Source: Bacteroidales bacterium UBA1374
GTDB taxonomy: Bacteria > Bacteroidota > Bacteroidia > Bacteroidales > UBA932
Reading direction: 5' to 3'
DNA length: 64,000 bases
NCBI GenBank assembly: GCA_002305545.1
Contig: DBRG01000021.1
Location: forward strand, 108,211-172,210
Shown here: positions 18,655 to 27,883 of the stretch, piece by piece
Position numbering within the stretch: the stretch's first letter is position 1
How the letters are laid out: every line of letters starts with the position of its first letter
Position numbers and translations under genes: made by a program
The notes under the pieces: model-generated
The model's input: only the letters and a program-made list of their open reading frames with translations
Told to the model about the DNA's origin: nothing
Database searches by the model: none

Positions 18655-19446
18655 TTATTGTTTTGCTCTTCTTTTTACAAATTCCTGTGCTACGAAGGAA
18701 GCCACATCATTGGCATAGGTGTTGACACCGAAACCGGCATCAAAGCCCAGCTCTTTGGCCAGTTCGTGCGATATCCGGGGTCCGCCGCAGACTAGTATCA
18801 TGCGGTTTCTGATTCCTTCTGCCTCGGCCATCTCTATCAGTTCCGTACAATTTTTTATGTGAATGTCTTTCTGTGTAACGGTCTGGGAAACAAGAACGGC
18901 ATCTGCCGAATGATGGATTGCCTTTGCTATCAGTTCCTCATTGGATACCTGGGAACCAAGATTATACGCTTCAATCATGGCATAGCGCTCCAATCCGTAA
19001 TGACCGGCATATCCTTTCATATTCATAATGGCATCGATACCCACCGTATGGGCATCTGATCCCGTGCTGGCCCCCACCATGACCAGTTTGCGGCCTATGT
19101 GTTCCCTGATATAATCATCCACCTGCTGCATATCCATGACCTTGCTGTCAACCCTGGGAACGCGGATGGTGGTATAATTCACGGTATGGCGGAGACTTCC
19201 GTAACAATTGAAAAATGTGAAACCGGGAGTCAGTTCCTTTGTAAAGACTACCTGGGGATTGTCCATACCCATGCTGTGGATCAACTGTTTGGCTGCTTCT
19301 ATCGCTTCCGGTCCCGAGGGAACCGGCAGGGTAAAGCTGAGTTGGACTTTGCCATCGTTCATGGTATCTCCATACGGTTTTACCCCTTTGAGATCCAATG
19401 TTTTATCAAAATCCTGAACTTCTGTCGAATACAAACCTCCTCCCAT
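18655..19446 (-). CDS. kamE: Lysine 5,6-aminomutase beta subunit
   Basis: A 263-residue protein with a Rossmann B12 domain carrying SDAHTVGIDA. This gives the DxHxxG motif with the cobalt-binding His at residue 133, and Lys144 in MNMKGYAGHYG. Both fall at the numbers known for the clostridial enzyme, where Lys144 holds PLP. GG and SxL-type residues follow (LVSQTVTQ, VCGGPR). Together with KamD it converts L-beta-lysine to 3,5-diaminohexanoate using adenosylcobalamin and PLP. It starts 2 bp after kamD ends, so the subunits are made together. Confidence 0.95.
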   Translation of the reverse strand: MGGGLYSTEVQDFDKTLDLKGVKPYGDTMNDGKVQLSFTLPVPSGPEAIEAAKQLIHSMGMDNPQVVFTKELTPGFTFFNCYGSLRHTVNYTTIRVPRVDSKVMDMQQVDDYIREHIGRKLVMVGASTGSDAHTVGIDAIMNMKGYAGHYGLERYAMIEAYNLGSQVSNEELIAKAIHHSADAVLVSQTVTQKDIHIKNCTELIEMAEAEGIRNRMILVCGGPRISHELAKELGFDAGFGVNTYANDVASFVAQEFVKRRAKQ

Positions 19447-19448
19447 AA

Positions 19449-21005
19449 TTATCTTTTTCCTTTAAACAATTCAATAAACGGATTCCAGTATAAGGGTGAT
19501 TTCCGGGTCACCCCGTCCAGGCCTTTTCCCCCCTCCCTGTTCCTGCGCACTCCGGCAAATTTGCCTTTCTCAAGAGCAGTAAAAAGTCCTTCTTCCTTAA
19601 CGTTTTCAAGCAACCTGCAGGCATTATCCAGTACTTCCGATGCACGACGGCGTATGATCCCGTCTTTTGTGAATTCTACCTCCTGCCCGATGTCCCTGAA
19701 ACTCTTGAATATATACCGTGCGTTCTCTATGGAAAGGTACCTGTCACTCATAAAGGGCGTATGGATGGCTTCGGTGGGCATGCCCAGAAGCTGTATGCCC
19801 TGCCTGGTCCAGATTCCGGCTATGTTGAACAGGGCATCCTGGATATGGCCTTTGAAGATGTTCCCGGTCATGAACTTGGTGGGTGGCATGTATTTCAGTG
19901 GGGCACGCGGAAAGATTTCGCGGGTCATCTGCGCCTGAGCCAGTTCGTAGAGGAATGCATTTTCCAGCTCGGGATCCATTTCAAAGGCATGTCCCAGGCC
20001 CATCTGTTCTTCCGGTATTCCGGCTATGAGTGCCAGTTGCTCGTTGATCAGATCGGAAGCAAGGACCGTATGGGCTTCTTCAAAAGCATCGGCCGTAGTA
20101 AGGTAATTGTCTTCACCGGTATTGATGATTACCCCGGCAAATCCGTTTATTATCCTGGAGAAATACTGGTCTACCAGGGTTCTTTGCATATTGATGTCCC
20201 GAAACAGGATTCCATACAGGGCATCGTTGAGCATCACATCCAGCCCTTCCAGCGCTCCCATAGCCGCGATCTCGGGCATGCACAAACCCGAGCAGTAATT
20301 GCACAACCTGACATAACGGCCGGTTTCGGGCATCATCTCGTCCAGGGCCTTTCGCATGATGCGGAAATTCTCCTGGGTGGCGTAGGTTCCTCCAAAACCT
20401 TCTGTAGTGGCACCATAGGGAACGTAATCCAGCAAGGATTGACCGGTAGTGCGGATTACCGCAACAACATCTGCACCCTGGCGTGCTGCTGCCTGAGCCT
20501 GGATTGCGTCTTCATAAATATTCCCGGTGGCTACAATCACATAAAGAAGAGGACGGGGGCCTTCCCCGTACTTTTTTATGCCTTCTTCCCTTGCCAGTCT
20601 TTTAGACCTGATCCTTGAAACGCTTTCCTCTATGTAAGGTCTGAGCGCCTCTGCAATATTTACAGATTTGTTAATCTCCAGGCATGAAAAATCGAATACC
20701 TCCCCGGCAATATCTCCTGCGATCTGCACAGGGCTCTTGCCGGTACGGCTGACGGCAACACCCAGGAAACGAAGTACCCCATCCCCCAGCATCCCCTTTT
20801 CATTGACTGCATCCACCACCAGATTGGGCATGGGGATCCCGTCGATGTCTGTCCCGTCTATTCCCACCAGCCGGCATAGTGTCCTCTCTACTGCCACCGT
20901 GGTATAATTATCAACATATTGCTGCACCTGGGCGGCTATTTCACCGGCCAAAGTTCTGGCACCTTCTACTTTATTAAAATCAAGTCCTAATTTCGATTCT
21001 CTCAT
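19449..21005 (-). CDS. kamD: Lysine 5,6-aminomutase alpha subunit
   Basis: A 518-residue protein matching the TIM-barrel alpha subunit of D-lysine/L-beta-lysine 5,6-aminomutase in length, opening (MRESKLGLDFNKVEGAR) and features such as SRIRSKRLAREEGIKKYGEG and the barrel segment FGGTYATQENFRIMRKALDE. It binds substrate and the adenosyl part of B12, while KamE holds cobalamin and PLP. Ornithine 4,5-aminomutase is a relative, but the lysine operon context and the separate small KamE decide for lysine. It overlaps kamC by 4 bp. Confidence 0.94.
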   Translation of the reverse strand: MRESKLGLDFNKVEGARTLAGEIAAQVQQYVDNYTTVAVERTLCRLVGIDGTDIDGIPMPNLVVDAVNEKGMLGDGVLRFLGVAVSRTGKSPVQIAGDIAGEVFDFSCLEINKSVNIAEALRPYIEESVSRIRSKRLAREEGIKKYGEGPRPLLYVIVATGNIYEDAIQAQAAARQGADVVAVIRTTGQSLLDYVPYGATTEGFGGTYATQENFRIMRKALDEMMPETGRYVRLCNYCSGLCMPEIAAMGALEGLDVMLNDALYGILFRDINMQRTLVDQYFSRIINGFAGVIINTGEDNYLTTADAFEEAHTVLASDLINEQLALIAGIPEEQMGLGHAFEMDPELENAFLYELAQAQMTREIFPRAPLKYMPPTKFMTGNIFKGHIQDALFNIAGIWTRQGIQLLGMPTEAIHTPFMSDRYLSIENARYIFKSFRDIGQEVEFTKDGIIRRRASEVLDNACRLLENVKEEGLFTALEKGKFAGVRRNREGGKGLDGVTRKSPLYWNPFIELFKGKR

Positions 21006-22411
21006 TTCTCAGTTTTTTTCACATATTTCTGTGCCGAGCGGATAAAAGATTCGTCCACGCCCAACAGATGTGCTATATGCAAAGCCTCCATAGGCACTGA
21101 ATCGCCTTTTTCCTCAATCAGGCTGTAATTCATATATTCATTCATCATCAACGGATCCAGTCTTCCTTTTGCCTGTTTGCTGTCAAAACCGCTTACACGC
21201 AGTTTACGGCACGTAAGGCCCAGGTCTCCGTAATGTGTGCTTATCAATGACGTTATCTGGTAGTGTTCCAGGAATTCAACCAGGGCACATAAAATGGCTG
21301 CTCCTTCGGAAGGGTTTGTCGTTCTGGCCGGTTCATCGGCCAGTACAAGGACTTTGTCCCCTACCCTTATCCTGGCCATTATTCGGTCCAATTCAAGCAT
21401 TTCGGCCGCAAATGATGACAATCCCCTGTATTGGTCCTGTTTGTCGCCTATGACCAGAAAAACGTCCTTTACAAGGGAAATTGACGCGTCCCGGGCAGGC
21501 ACAAAGAAGGATAGCTGTGCCAGCGCCTGTACAAGGGCCAGTGTTTTTAAGACCACTGTTTTGCCACTCATATTGGCCCCTGTCAGCAGGCAGGGACCGT
21601 TTCCCAGTGAAATGGATACAGGCTGAAAAGCTCTGTTGACCGATTCCAGGGTATCGGCAATTACGGGATTGATCATGCCTTCTGCCTTAAGCACACAGGG
21701 GCCCGGATCCGTTACTATCCGGGGCCTGACCATACCATAACGTTTTGCCAGGGCGGCTTTTGCAAACCAAATTTCAAGACGTGCTATCCGGTCAAAATTA
21801 TCCTGCAATACGGAATGCATAAGGCTCAATTCAGAAGAAAGACCCTGCCTTACTACCAATTCTTCTTCCATAATCCGGTCACGGGCATCATTCCACTTGT
21901 CCGGTTCCTTTTCAGGATCGGTCGCATTGGCTTGTTTCCTGGCTTCCGACAAGGCCTGGCTGTAGGCATCGTACAGATAGAATGAAACCGTTCCGCTCCC
22001 GGCGGGATCCAGAAGGTCAAACGCCTGCTGAAGAGAATGCAGCTTTTCATGGTCAAATCCGAGCGTGTCGCACAGTGTTATGAAATCCCTGCACAGGGCT
22101 GCAAAATACTTGATTTCAAAAAGTTCCACCTCATCTAAAACCCGGTTCTCACGCAAGGCATCCAGTGTCCCCCAGATGTCGTGGACCTGGGTGAAAAGGT
22201 GACGCAGTTGCATGATACCGTTCCTGTACCTGTTGTCTTTCAGGAGCTCAAGGGCATTTTGGATAATGTCATAGTTCGATTCCAGAACTTTTTGACTGGT
22301 GCAAAACAACTCCTGCATCAGGGTGCGACGTACCCGGGAACCGGACAGTTCCATTTTACCTGCCAGGTACTGAAGTCCTTCAATTCGTTCCGAATAACGC
22401 GCAAAAGTCAT
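21002..22411 (-). CDS. kamC: MutS-like ATPase of the lysine fermentation operon (KamC)
   Basis: A 469-residue protein whose C-terminal half is a MutS-type ABC ATPase: Walker A at residues 277-285 (TGANMSGKT), Walker B VLVLADEPARTTNP near 355-367 and a His switch in STHYGD. The N-terminal 230 residues are helical, like the MutS lever region. There is no mismatch-binding domain and no Smr domain, so a DNA repair role is unlikely. A MutS-like gene between kamA and kamD is a recurrent part of lysine fermentation clusters; its function is not established. Here it overlaps both neighbours by 4 bp. A reactivation or chaperone role for the B12-dependent aminomutase is my inference only. Confidence 0.85.
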   Translation of the reverse strand: MTFARYSERIEGLQYLAGKMELSGSRVRRTLMQELFCTSQKVLESNYDIIQNALELLKDNRYRNGIMQLRHLFTQVHDIWGTLDALRENRVLDEVELFEIKYFAALCRDFITLCDTLGFDHEKLHSLQQAFDLLDPAGSGTVSFYLYDAYSQALSEARKQANATDPEKEPDKWNDARDRIMEEELVVRQGLSSELSLMHSVLQDNFDRIARLEIWFAKAALAKRYGMVRPRIVTDPGPCVLKAEGMINPVIADTLESVNRAFQPVSISLGNGPCLLTGANMSGKTVVLKTLALVQALAQLSFFVPARDASISLVKDVFLVIGDKQDQYRGLSSFAAEMLELDRIMARIRVGDKVLVLADEPARTTNPSEGAAILCALVEFLEHYQITSLISTHYGDLGLTCRKLRVSGFDSKQAKGRLDPLMMNEYMNYSLIEEKGDSVPMEALHIAHLLGVDESFIRSAQKYVKKTEK

Positions 22412-23460
22412 TGTTTCATTCTTTTAATATCGTAAACAGGCACCTCTATGGCCTGCTGTATCCTTTGCACAAGTTCCCCGGAATCAAGTCGGGCCCCTTC
22501 AGGAGAAAGGGGATTCACGCACACGGCCAGCAGGTTGGTCGTAAAAAGCTGAAAGATCCTGCCACCCTTCCGGAGAAATGTATGAAACACACGCGGTTCT
22601 GCAAAGATGCGGGTAAAATCCCTCACATACAGTTCAGCGTCGAGTACATCTTTTTTTTCTCCCAATGCCTTAAGGAGCAAATTGCTCACAACTCCAGGAA
22701 CATACATCCTTTTTCCGCACTTTTCAAGGATCTGCCTCACCTGTTCGGGAAGCAGGGCCTGTTCCGCAACCGGATCCGTCACCTCGCACTGCGGGGTAAC
22801 AGATCTGATTCCGTTGGTAATGTTTCCCAGTTTTTTCACAAGTTCCTCAGGTGCGCCGGGCAGGCATATCAAATCATATATATAGCGGGTCCTTTCTACC
22901 AGTGTCTTCATATGGGGAGAATAGGCAGCTCCCGTAGCCAGGACCATTGAGGCTGTCACCGCCGGGGAAGCCGGACTCAGGCGTGAAATAGCCCCGTCTA
23001 CCAGACAAACATCCACCGGAAACCTTTTGGGTGTCTGCTTTACCCATTCCTGCAGGGAGACAGTGTCCGAAGGACCGGCCAGGATGATTTTCCCCCTTTC
23101 CAGCGCCCTGGCTGTCACCATTTTTCCCAGTACAGTCGAGCGCTCCCCTACATGGCAGACCTCGGCACTAAAACGTTTGTCCAGATAGTAGGCAGCTGCT
23201 GTTGTAAAGTACATGCCCCTGTCCAGGAAAATTTCCGGTTTTGTTGTGTGCGTGACCTGGTCTGTTCTTTCTCCATCAACGCCTATTGATGTTACAGCCA
23301 CTACTTTCTGCATTTCGGACAACCGTCTCATGACATACCTCAGACACTCTGTCTTTCCGGTATTTTTCCCCAAACCCACAACCGAAAGGCTGCCGTAACG
23401 GACTATCTGATCTACGAAAGGCATTAAATCATTTCTTGTGATTTCTTTCTTTTCTCGCAA
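22408..23460 (-). CDS. kamB: P-loop protein of the lysine fermentation operon (KamB)
   Basis: A 350-residue protein with a nucleotide-binding P-loop at residues 29-37 (GLGKNTGKT) and a second conserved stretch VTSIGVDGERTDQVTHTTK near residue 56, both of GTPase/ATPase appearance. No signal peptide or membrane segment. It occupies the place of KamB, an uncharacterised gene found between kamA and the aminomutase genes in other lysine-fermenting bacteria. Together with the MutS-like KamC it forms a translationally coupled pair (ATGA overlap), and it overlaps kamA by 32 bp. A role in cofactor or protein maintenance for the aminomutases is likely but unproven. Confidence 0.82.
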   Translation of the reverse strand: MREKKEITRNDLMPFVDQIVRYGSLSVVGLGKNTGKTECLRYVMRRLSEMQKVVAVTSIGVDGERTDQVTHTTKPEIFLDRGMYFTTAAAYYLDKRFSAEVCHVGERSTVLGKMVTARALERGKIILAGPSDTVSLQEWVKQTPKRFPVDVCLVDGAISRLSPASPAVTASMVLATGAAYSPHMKTLVERTRYIYDLICLPGAPEELVKKLGNITNGIRSVTPQCEVTDPVAEQALLPEQVRQILEKCGKRMYVPGVVSNLLLKALGEKKDVLDAELYVRDFTRIFAEPRVFHTFLRKGGRIFQLFTTNLLAVCVNPLSPEGARLDSGELVQRIQQAIEVPVYDIKRMKQ

Positions 23461-24676
23461 GATAAGACGGTTCCAGAGACAACTGCTGTCCTTGCAGAAT
23501 CCCCGAGACTCCTTCCAGACTCACCTTCCCGATGCAATCTTTGCAATGGCATTCGTTTTTGTAATCAGATGGTTCTGTATATGTTGTAATGACTCCCTCG
23601 TAATTGCGCAGGATCATCCGGCCCGGTGCATGGCTGATCATATAGCTGGGCATCACCGGAATCTTGCCACCGCCTCCGGGCGCATCCACCACAAAGGTCG
23701 GTACCGCGTAGCCTGAAGTATGTCCGCGAAGCCCTTCGATGATCTCAATCCCTTTGGAAACAGGGGTCCTGAAATGTTCCAGTCCCATTGATAAATCGCA
23801 CTGATAAATATAGTAAGGGCGCACGCGCATGAGCACCAGTTTGTGAACCAGCTCTTTCATGACATGCACGCAATCGTTCACCCCGCGCAGCAACACGCTC
23901 TGGTTACCCACAGGTATGCCGGCATCGGACATCATTTCACAAGCGGCCCTGGATGTTGCCGTCACCTCGTTGGGATGGTTGAAATGGGTATTGATCCATA
24001 TGGGATGGTACTTTCGCAACATGGTCATGAGCTCCGGGGTAATCCGTTGCGGGCATACGACCGGGGTGCGTGTCCCGATGCGAATGATCTCGACGTGGGG
24101 AATTTCCCTCAGGCGGACAATTATGGACTCCAGGCGGGCATCGCTCATGGTCAGGGGGTCTCCGCCGGACAGGAGCACATCCCTTACCTGCGGGGTACGG
24201 GCAATATAGTTGATGCATTCCTGGATCCTGTCACCAGAGGCTTCGTGATCCTTCTGGCCGGCAAAGCGGCGTCTTGTACAATGACGGCAATACATGGAAC
24301 ACTGGTCGGTGACCAGGAAAAGGACCCTGTCGGGATACCTGTGTGTCAGTCCGGGGACCGGTGAATCTTCATCTTCATGCAGCGGGTCCAGCAAATCAGC
24401 AGGAGACCGGTAAGTCTCTTTTTTTGTCGGGATGGCCTGTTTTCTTATTGGACAATCCGGATCATCAGGGTCTATCAGGCTGAGATAATACGGTGTGATG
24501 GCCATGCGGAGCATTTTCAGGGACTCCTTTACGCCTTCTTCCTCTTCAGGGGTCAGGCTGATGTATTTTCTCAATTGTTCCAGGTTAACAATACGATTGC
24601 GTATCTGCCACTTCCAGTCATCCCATTCCTGGTCCGTCACATGGGGAAACAACTGTTGTCTTCTTGATTCTTTCAT
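23429..24676 (-). CDS. kamA: L-lysine 2,3-aminomutase
   Basis: A 415-residue radical SAM enzyme. The [4Fe-4S] motif is CSMYCRHC with Cys 126, 130 and 133, PLP is held by Lys338 in PGGGGKIPV, and zinc ligands are Cys269 plus the C-terminal CHCKDC group (376, 378, 381). All lie within one residue of the clostridial enzyme's numbering. It converts L-lysine to L-beta-lysine, the first step of anaerobic lysine breakdown. The long form with zinc Cys and the operon context favour the catabolic KamA over EpmB-type relatives. It overlaps kamB by 32 bp. Confidence 0.97.
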   Translation of the reverse strand: MKESRRQQLFPHVTDQEWDDWKWQIRNRIVNLEQLRKYISLTPEEEEGVKESLKMLRMAITPYYLSLIDPDDPDCPIRKQAIPTKKETYRSPADLLDPLHEDEDSPVPGLTHRYPDRVLFLVTDQCSMYCRHCTRRRFAGQKDHEASGDRIQECINYIARTPQVRDVLLSGGDPLTMSDARLESIIVRLREIPHVEIIRIGTRTPVVCPQRITPELMTMLRKYHPIWINTHFNHPNEVTATSRAACEMMSDAGIPVGNQSVLLRGVNDCVHVMKELVHKLVLMRVRPYYIYQCDLSMGLEHFRTPVSKGIEIIEGLRGHTSGYAVPTFVVDAPGGGGKIPVMPSYMISHAPGRMILRNYEGVITTYTEPSDYKNECHCKDCIGKVSLEGVSGILQGQQLSLEPSYLARKERNHKK

Positions 24677-24686
24677 TTACGTAAAA

Positions 24687-25730
24687 TTATGATGCATAAA
24701 GCTCTGTAAAAATCTTGCGGAGCTTTTCACTTTCCCTGAGCAATTGAAGGGTAATTTCTGCGTGACCCCTGGTATATCCGTTCCCTACGATCATGGTGAC
24801 ATCGGACCCTACTCCTTCAGCTCCAAGGGCCGCTTTTGTAAAACTGGTGGCCATGGAGAAAAAATATACAATCCCCGTATCTTTTGTACACAGAATGGAA
24901 GTCATCTCGGTATCGGGGATGTTCACATTATTGATGGTGATATCGCACAACTGACCATTGGTAAGTTCCTGGATCTTTTCCAGAACGGCAACCGGCTGGG
25001 TGGCATCGGCTGAAAAGACGTGATCGCAGAAACCCAGTTCCTGCATGCGTCGGGTAGAACGTTCACTGTGGCACAGCCCTATCACCTTGCCGGTAACCCC
25101 GGCTCTTTTCTTTGCTTCGTAGCTGCAGAGCATACCCGATTTTCCACCGGCACCGATGATTAGCACTGTGTCTCCTGGTTTCACAAGTTTTGCGGTCTGA
25201 GCCGGAGCTCCCGCCACGTCAAGGGCAGAAAGCGCAAGGGTTTCGGGCATATCATCCGGAATTTTGGCATAGATGCCGCTCTCGAAAAGAATGGCTTTAC
25301 CGTCGATGTCGACCTGGTCTATGTCGGGCCTTATATCTTTTATCTTGTCTATACGCAGCGGTGTCAGGGACAGGGAAACCAATGTGGCGATCTTATCCCC
25401 CACCTTCAGATCAATTTTTCCTTCCAGTGCTTCTCCGATTTTCTCCACAACGCCCAGCAACATCCCTCCCGATCCGGTGACCGGATTCCTGTGTTTACCC
25501 TGTTTGGCCACAATATCGAGCATTATCTGCGCAATTTTGGCCTTGTCGCCTCCGGCCTGCTCTTCTATCTGTGTAAAACTTGCCGAGTCAACATTCAGGG
25601 TCCTGACGTCTATCAGGATCTCGTTGTCATAAATCTCGTCCATGTTGTTATCCAGCTTGTTTGCCGGTTGGGGAAGTACACCTTTGGGCTCAATGACCCT
25701 GTGGAGACCATATTTGTTTCCTTTTTTCAT
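24687..25730 (-). CDS. kdd: L-erythro-3,5-diaminohexanoate dehydrogenase
   Basis: A 347-residue protein with a zinc-free medium-chain dehydrogenase look: a Rossmann fold motif GAGGKSGM near residue 195 and the characteristic opening GLHRVIEPKGVLPQPA. It oxidises 3,5-diaminohexanoate to 5-amino-3-oxohexanoate with NAD. The family is recognised by the opening, the length and the position between kce and kamA. It starts 32 bp after kce ends. Confidence 0.93.
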   Translation of the reverse strand: MKKGNKYGLHRVIEPKGVLPQPANKLDNNMDEIYDNEILIDVRTLNVDSASFTQIEEQAGGDKAKIAQIMLDIVAKQGKHRNPVTGSGGMLLGVVEKIGEALEGKIDLKVGDKIATLVSLSLTPLRIDKIKDIRPDIDQVDIDGKAILFESGIYAKIPDDMPETLALSALDVAGAPAQTAKLVKPGDTVLIIGAGGKSGMLCSYEAKKRAGVTGKVIGLCHSERSTRRMQELGFCDHVFSADATQPVAVLEKIQELTNGQLCDITINNVNIPDTEMTSILCTKDTGIVYFFSMATSFTKAALGAEGVGSDVTMIVGNGYTRGHAEITLQLLRESEKLRKIFTELYAS

Positions 25731-25762
25731 AGATATGATGGTGAAAATTATTATGTTTCAGT

Positions 25763-26590
25763 TCATTTTCTTACAGGCAGGCCGAGGATCTGACGGGCTT
25801 CAGAGGGAGTGGCTATATCCCTTCCAAGTTCCCGGGCCAGGCGTACCACTTTAGCTACCAGCTCTCCGTTTGATTTTGCCAGAACTCCTTTGGAAAGGTA
25901 AACGTTGTCTTCAAATCCGACCCTTACATGGCCTCCGTCAATAATGGCAGCAGCGGCCAGCGTCGCTTCATAGCGGCCAAGTCCGGCTGCCGTGTACGTG
26001 GCATCAGGGGGAATACTTCCGCGAAGAAATACAAAATCCCTCAGGGAGCCCCCAATTCCTCCGTTGACTCCCATGACAAAGTCAAAATGCATGGGACTTA
26101 GGATGAATCCCTTTTTGTGTAAACGCAAGGCCATTTCTATCATGCTTTTGTCAAAGACTTCAAGCTCGGGTTTGATGCCCCTTTCTATCATGCGCTGTCC
26201 GAAATATTTGATGGTGTTTTCTGTATTTTCAAAAATCTCATCCCCGCCGAAATTGAGCGTACCGCAATCCAGGGTTGCCATTTCGGGATTCAGTTCCGTA
26301 GGCTGAAGCCTTTCATCATTGGTCATGCCCACAGCTCCTCCCGTTGAAGGTTGAATGATTATCCCCGGGCATGCCCTGGCAATCGCATCCATCACCACAC
26401 GAAAACGCTCCTTGTCCTGAGTGGGCGTCCCGTCATCGTAACGGACGTGCAGGTGGATGATGCTTGCACCGGCCTGGTAGGCCGAAAGGGCTTCCCGGGC
26501 ACATTCTTCCACAGTATAAGGCACGGCAGGATTGTGTTCCTTCAGTACTTCGGCGCCACATATTGCGGCGGTAATGATCAATTTATCCAT
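25763..26590 (-). CDS. kce: 3-keto-5-aminohexanoate cleavage enzyme (BKACE family)
   Basis: A 275-residue TIM-barrel enzyme of the BKACE (DUF849) family. The metal-binding HLH is at 46-48 (SIIHLHV), with Glu14 and Glu227 as further key residues, close to those known for the Cloacamonas enzyme. It condenses 5-amino-3-oxohexanoate with acetyl-CoA and splits the product into (S)-3-aminobutyryl-CoA and acetoacetate. The start MDKLIITAAICG is typical. It lies 17 bp after a class III aminotransferase gene that probably takes its product. Confidence 0.95.
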   Translation of the reverse strand: MDKLIITAAICGAEVLKEHNPAVPYTVEECAREALSAYQAGASIIHLHVRYDDGTPTQDKERFRVVMDAIARACPGIIIQPSTGGAVGMTNDERLQPTELNPEMATLDCGTLNFGGDEIFENTENTIKYFGQRMIERGIKPELEVFDKSMIEMALRLHKKGFILSPMHFDFVMGVNGGIGGSLRDFVFLRGSIPPDATYTAAGLGRYEATLAAAAIIDGGHVRVGFEDNVYLSKGVLAKSNGELVAKVVRLARELGRDIATPSEARQILGLPVRK

Positions 26591-26607
26591 AACCAGAAAT
26601 GTTTGTT

Positions 26608-27852
26608 TTAAATATATTTTTTCAGTTCGGCGAATGATTCCTCAACCATATCGGCTGCGTAGGCAATATCCTCATCTGTATGACGGTAAGCTACGTATCC
26701 GTGGTGGTAAGGTTGCAGGAACACACCCCTTCTGATAAGCTCTGTATAGAAGCCGGGACGGAGTTTCTTGTACAGGTTGTCGGGATCCTTTTTAAATGTT
26801 ATAAAGGGCATCAGGGGTACCCCGGACACTTCGACATCATAGGGAACCTTCCTGATAATCTGGTTTAGCCGTTTCCCAAACAACTCTCCCTTTGCTTTAA
26901 CTTTATCCAGGATGTTATCCCTCTCAAGGATTTCTATAGTCTTGAGGGCTGCCACCTGTTCCAGGCTGTTGGGGAAGAATGTGGATGAAAGGAAAACCTT
27001 ATCTGCCAGCACTTTCATGTGCTTTTCCTTCCCAACTACGGCTCCAATGGGATATCCGTTTGCCATGGCCTTGCCAAAGACGGAAAGATCGGGGGTGACA
27101 CCGAACACTTTCTGGGCACCTCCCAGATCATAGCGGAAACCGCTACGGATTTCGTCAAAAACAAGGACGGTTCCGTATTTGTCGGCCAGTGCCCGTACAC
27201 CCTCCAGAAAACCCGGTTTTGGCATCTGAACCTTCTCGGCCAAAGGATGCCCCACCGGTGTGATGATGATGGCGGCTGTGTCGTCTCCATGCTGCTTCAT
27301 CAGATCTTCCAGTTCGTCCAGCTCGTTGTAATGGAATTCATAGACATCTTCCCAAAGTTTCTTTGGAATTCCTCCCTTCACTTCCACACACCAGTCATGC
27401 CACCCGTGGTAGCCGCAGCGGATTACCTTTGTCCTCCCGGTGCTGCCCCTTGCCACCCTGATAGCCACAGATGTGGCATCCGATCCGGTTTTGACAAAAG
27501 AAGCCATCTCGGCCGAGGGTATCAGTTCAATGAGTTTTTCTGCAAGTTGGTTCTGTATGGGTTGCGTCAGGGAAAAACAGAAACCTTTGTTCCGCATCTG
27601 TTCTATCACAGCATTGTCAATCTCTTCTTCACGGTGCCCTATAATAATGGGCCCATAGGCACAGAGCATGTCTATGTACTCATTGCCATCTACGTCCGTA
27701 ACCCTTCCGCCTTTGGCGTGGTCGAAATAGATCGGATATTCTCCGGGAACGAAATTGTAAGGACGGCGGATTCCGGCAATGGCGCCGGGAATGATCTTCA
27801 ATGCTTCCTGATACATATGATCGGAAATCTCCAGTTTCAGCTTCTTTGACAT
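26608..27852 (-). CDS. Class III aminotransferase, probable 3-aminobutyryl-CoA transaminase (Kat)
   Basis: A 414-residue fold-type I PLP enzyme of aminotransferase class III, with the PLP Asp at residue 233 (VFDEIRSGFR) and PLP Lys at 261 (FGKAMANGYP). By sequence alone it would be called a glutamate-1-semialdehyde aminomutase-like protein. Its place between kce and the CoA transferase A gene, with no ammonia lyase kal seen, fits the acyl-CoA beta-transaminase described for lysine fermentation in a Cloacamonas-type organism. That enzyme moves the amino group of 3-aminobutyryl-CoA to 2-oxoglutarate, giving acetoacetyl-CoA and glutamate. Class firm; substrate inferred from context. Confidence 0.75.
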   Translation of the reverse strand: MSKKLKLEISDHMYQEALKIIPGAIAGIRRPYNFVPGEYPIYFDHAKGGRVTDVDGNEYIDMLCAYGPIIIGHREEEIDNAVIEQMRNKGFCFSLTQPIQNQLAEKLIELIPSAEMASFVKTGSDATSVAIRVARGSTGRTKVIRCGYHGWHDWCVEVKGGIPKKLWEDVYEFHYNELDELEDLMKQHGDDTAAIIITPVGHPLAEKVQMPKPGFLEGVRALADKYGTVLVFDEIRSGFRYDLGGAQKVFGVTPDLSVFGKAMANGYPIGAVVGKEKHMKVLADKVFLSSTFFPNSLEQVAALKTIEILERDNILDKVKAKGELFGKRLNQIIRKVPYDVEVSGVPLMPFITFKKDPDNLYKKLRPGFYTELIRRGVFLQPYHHGYVAYRHTDEDIAYAADMVEESFAELKKYI

Positions 27853-27883
27853 AACGATTCGATTTTAAATGTATAGTATTATT

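Noticed and set aside
19449..21005. Ornithine 4,5-aminomutase
   Set aside because: Separate KamE-like beta subunit and full lysine pathway context decide for lysine 5,6-aminomutase.
21002..22411. DNA mismatch repair MutS or MutS2
   Set aside because: Only the ATPase and lever parts are present; no mismatch-binding or Smr domain, and the gene is locked in the lysine operon.
27019..27849. A 276-codon plus-strand frame
   Set aside because: Shadow of the class III aminotransferase gene; no recognisable motifs and no promoter.
26608..27852. Glutamate-1-semialdehyde aminomutase HemL
   Set aside because: Same superfamily, but no heme genes are near and the position beside kce fits a catabolic transaminase.
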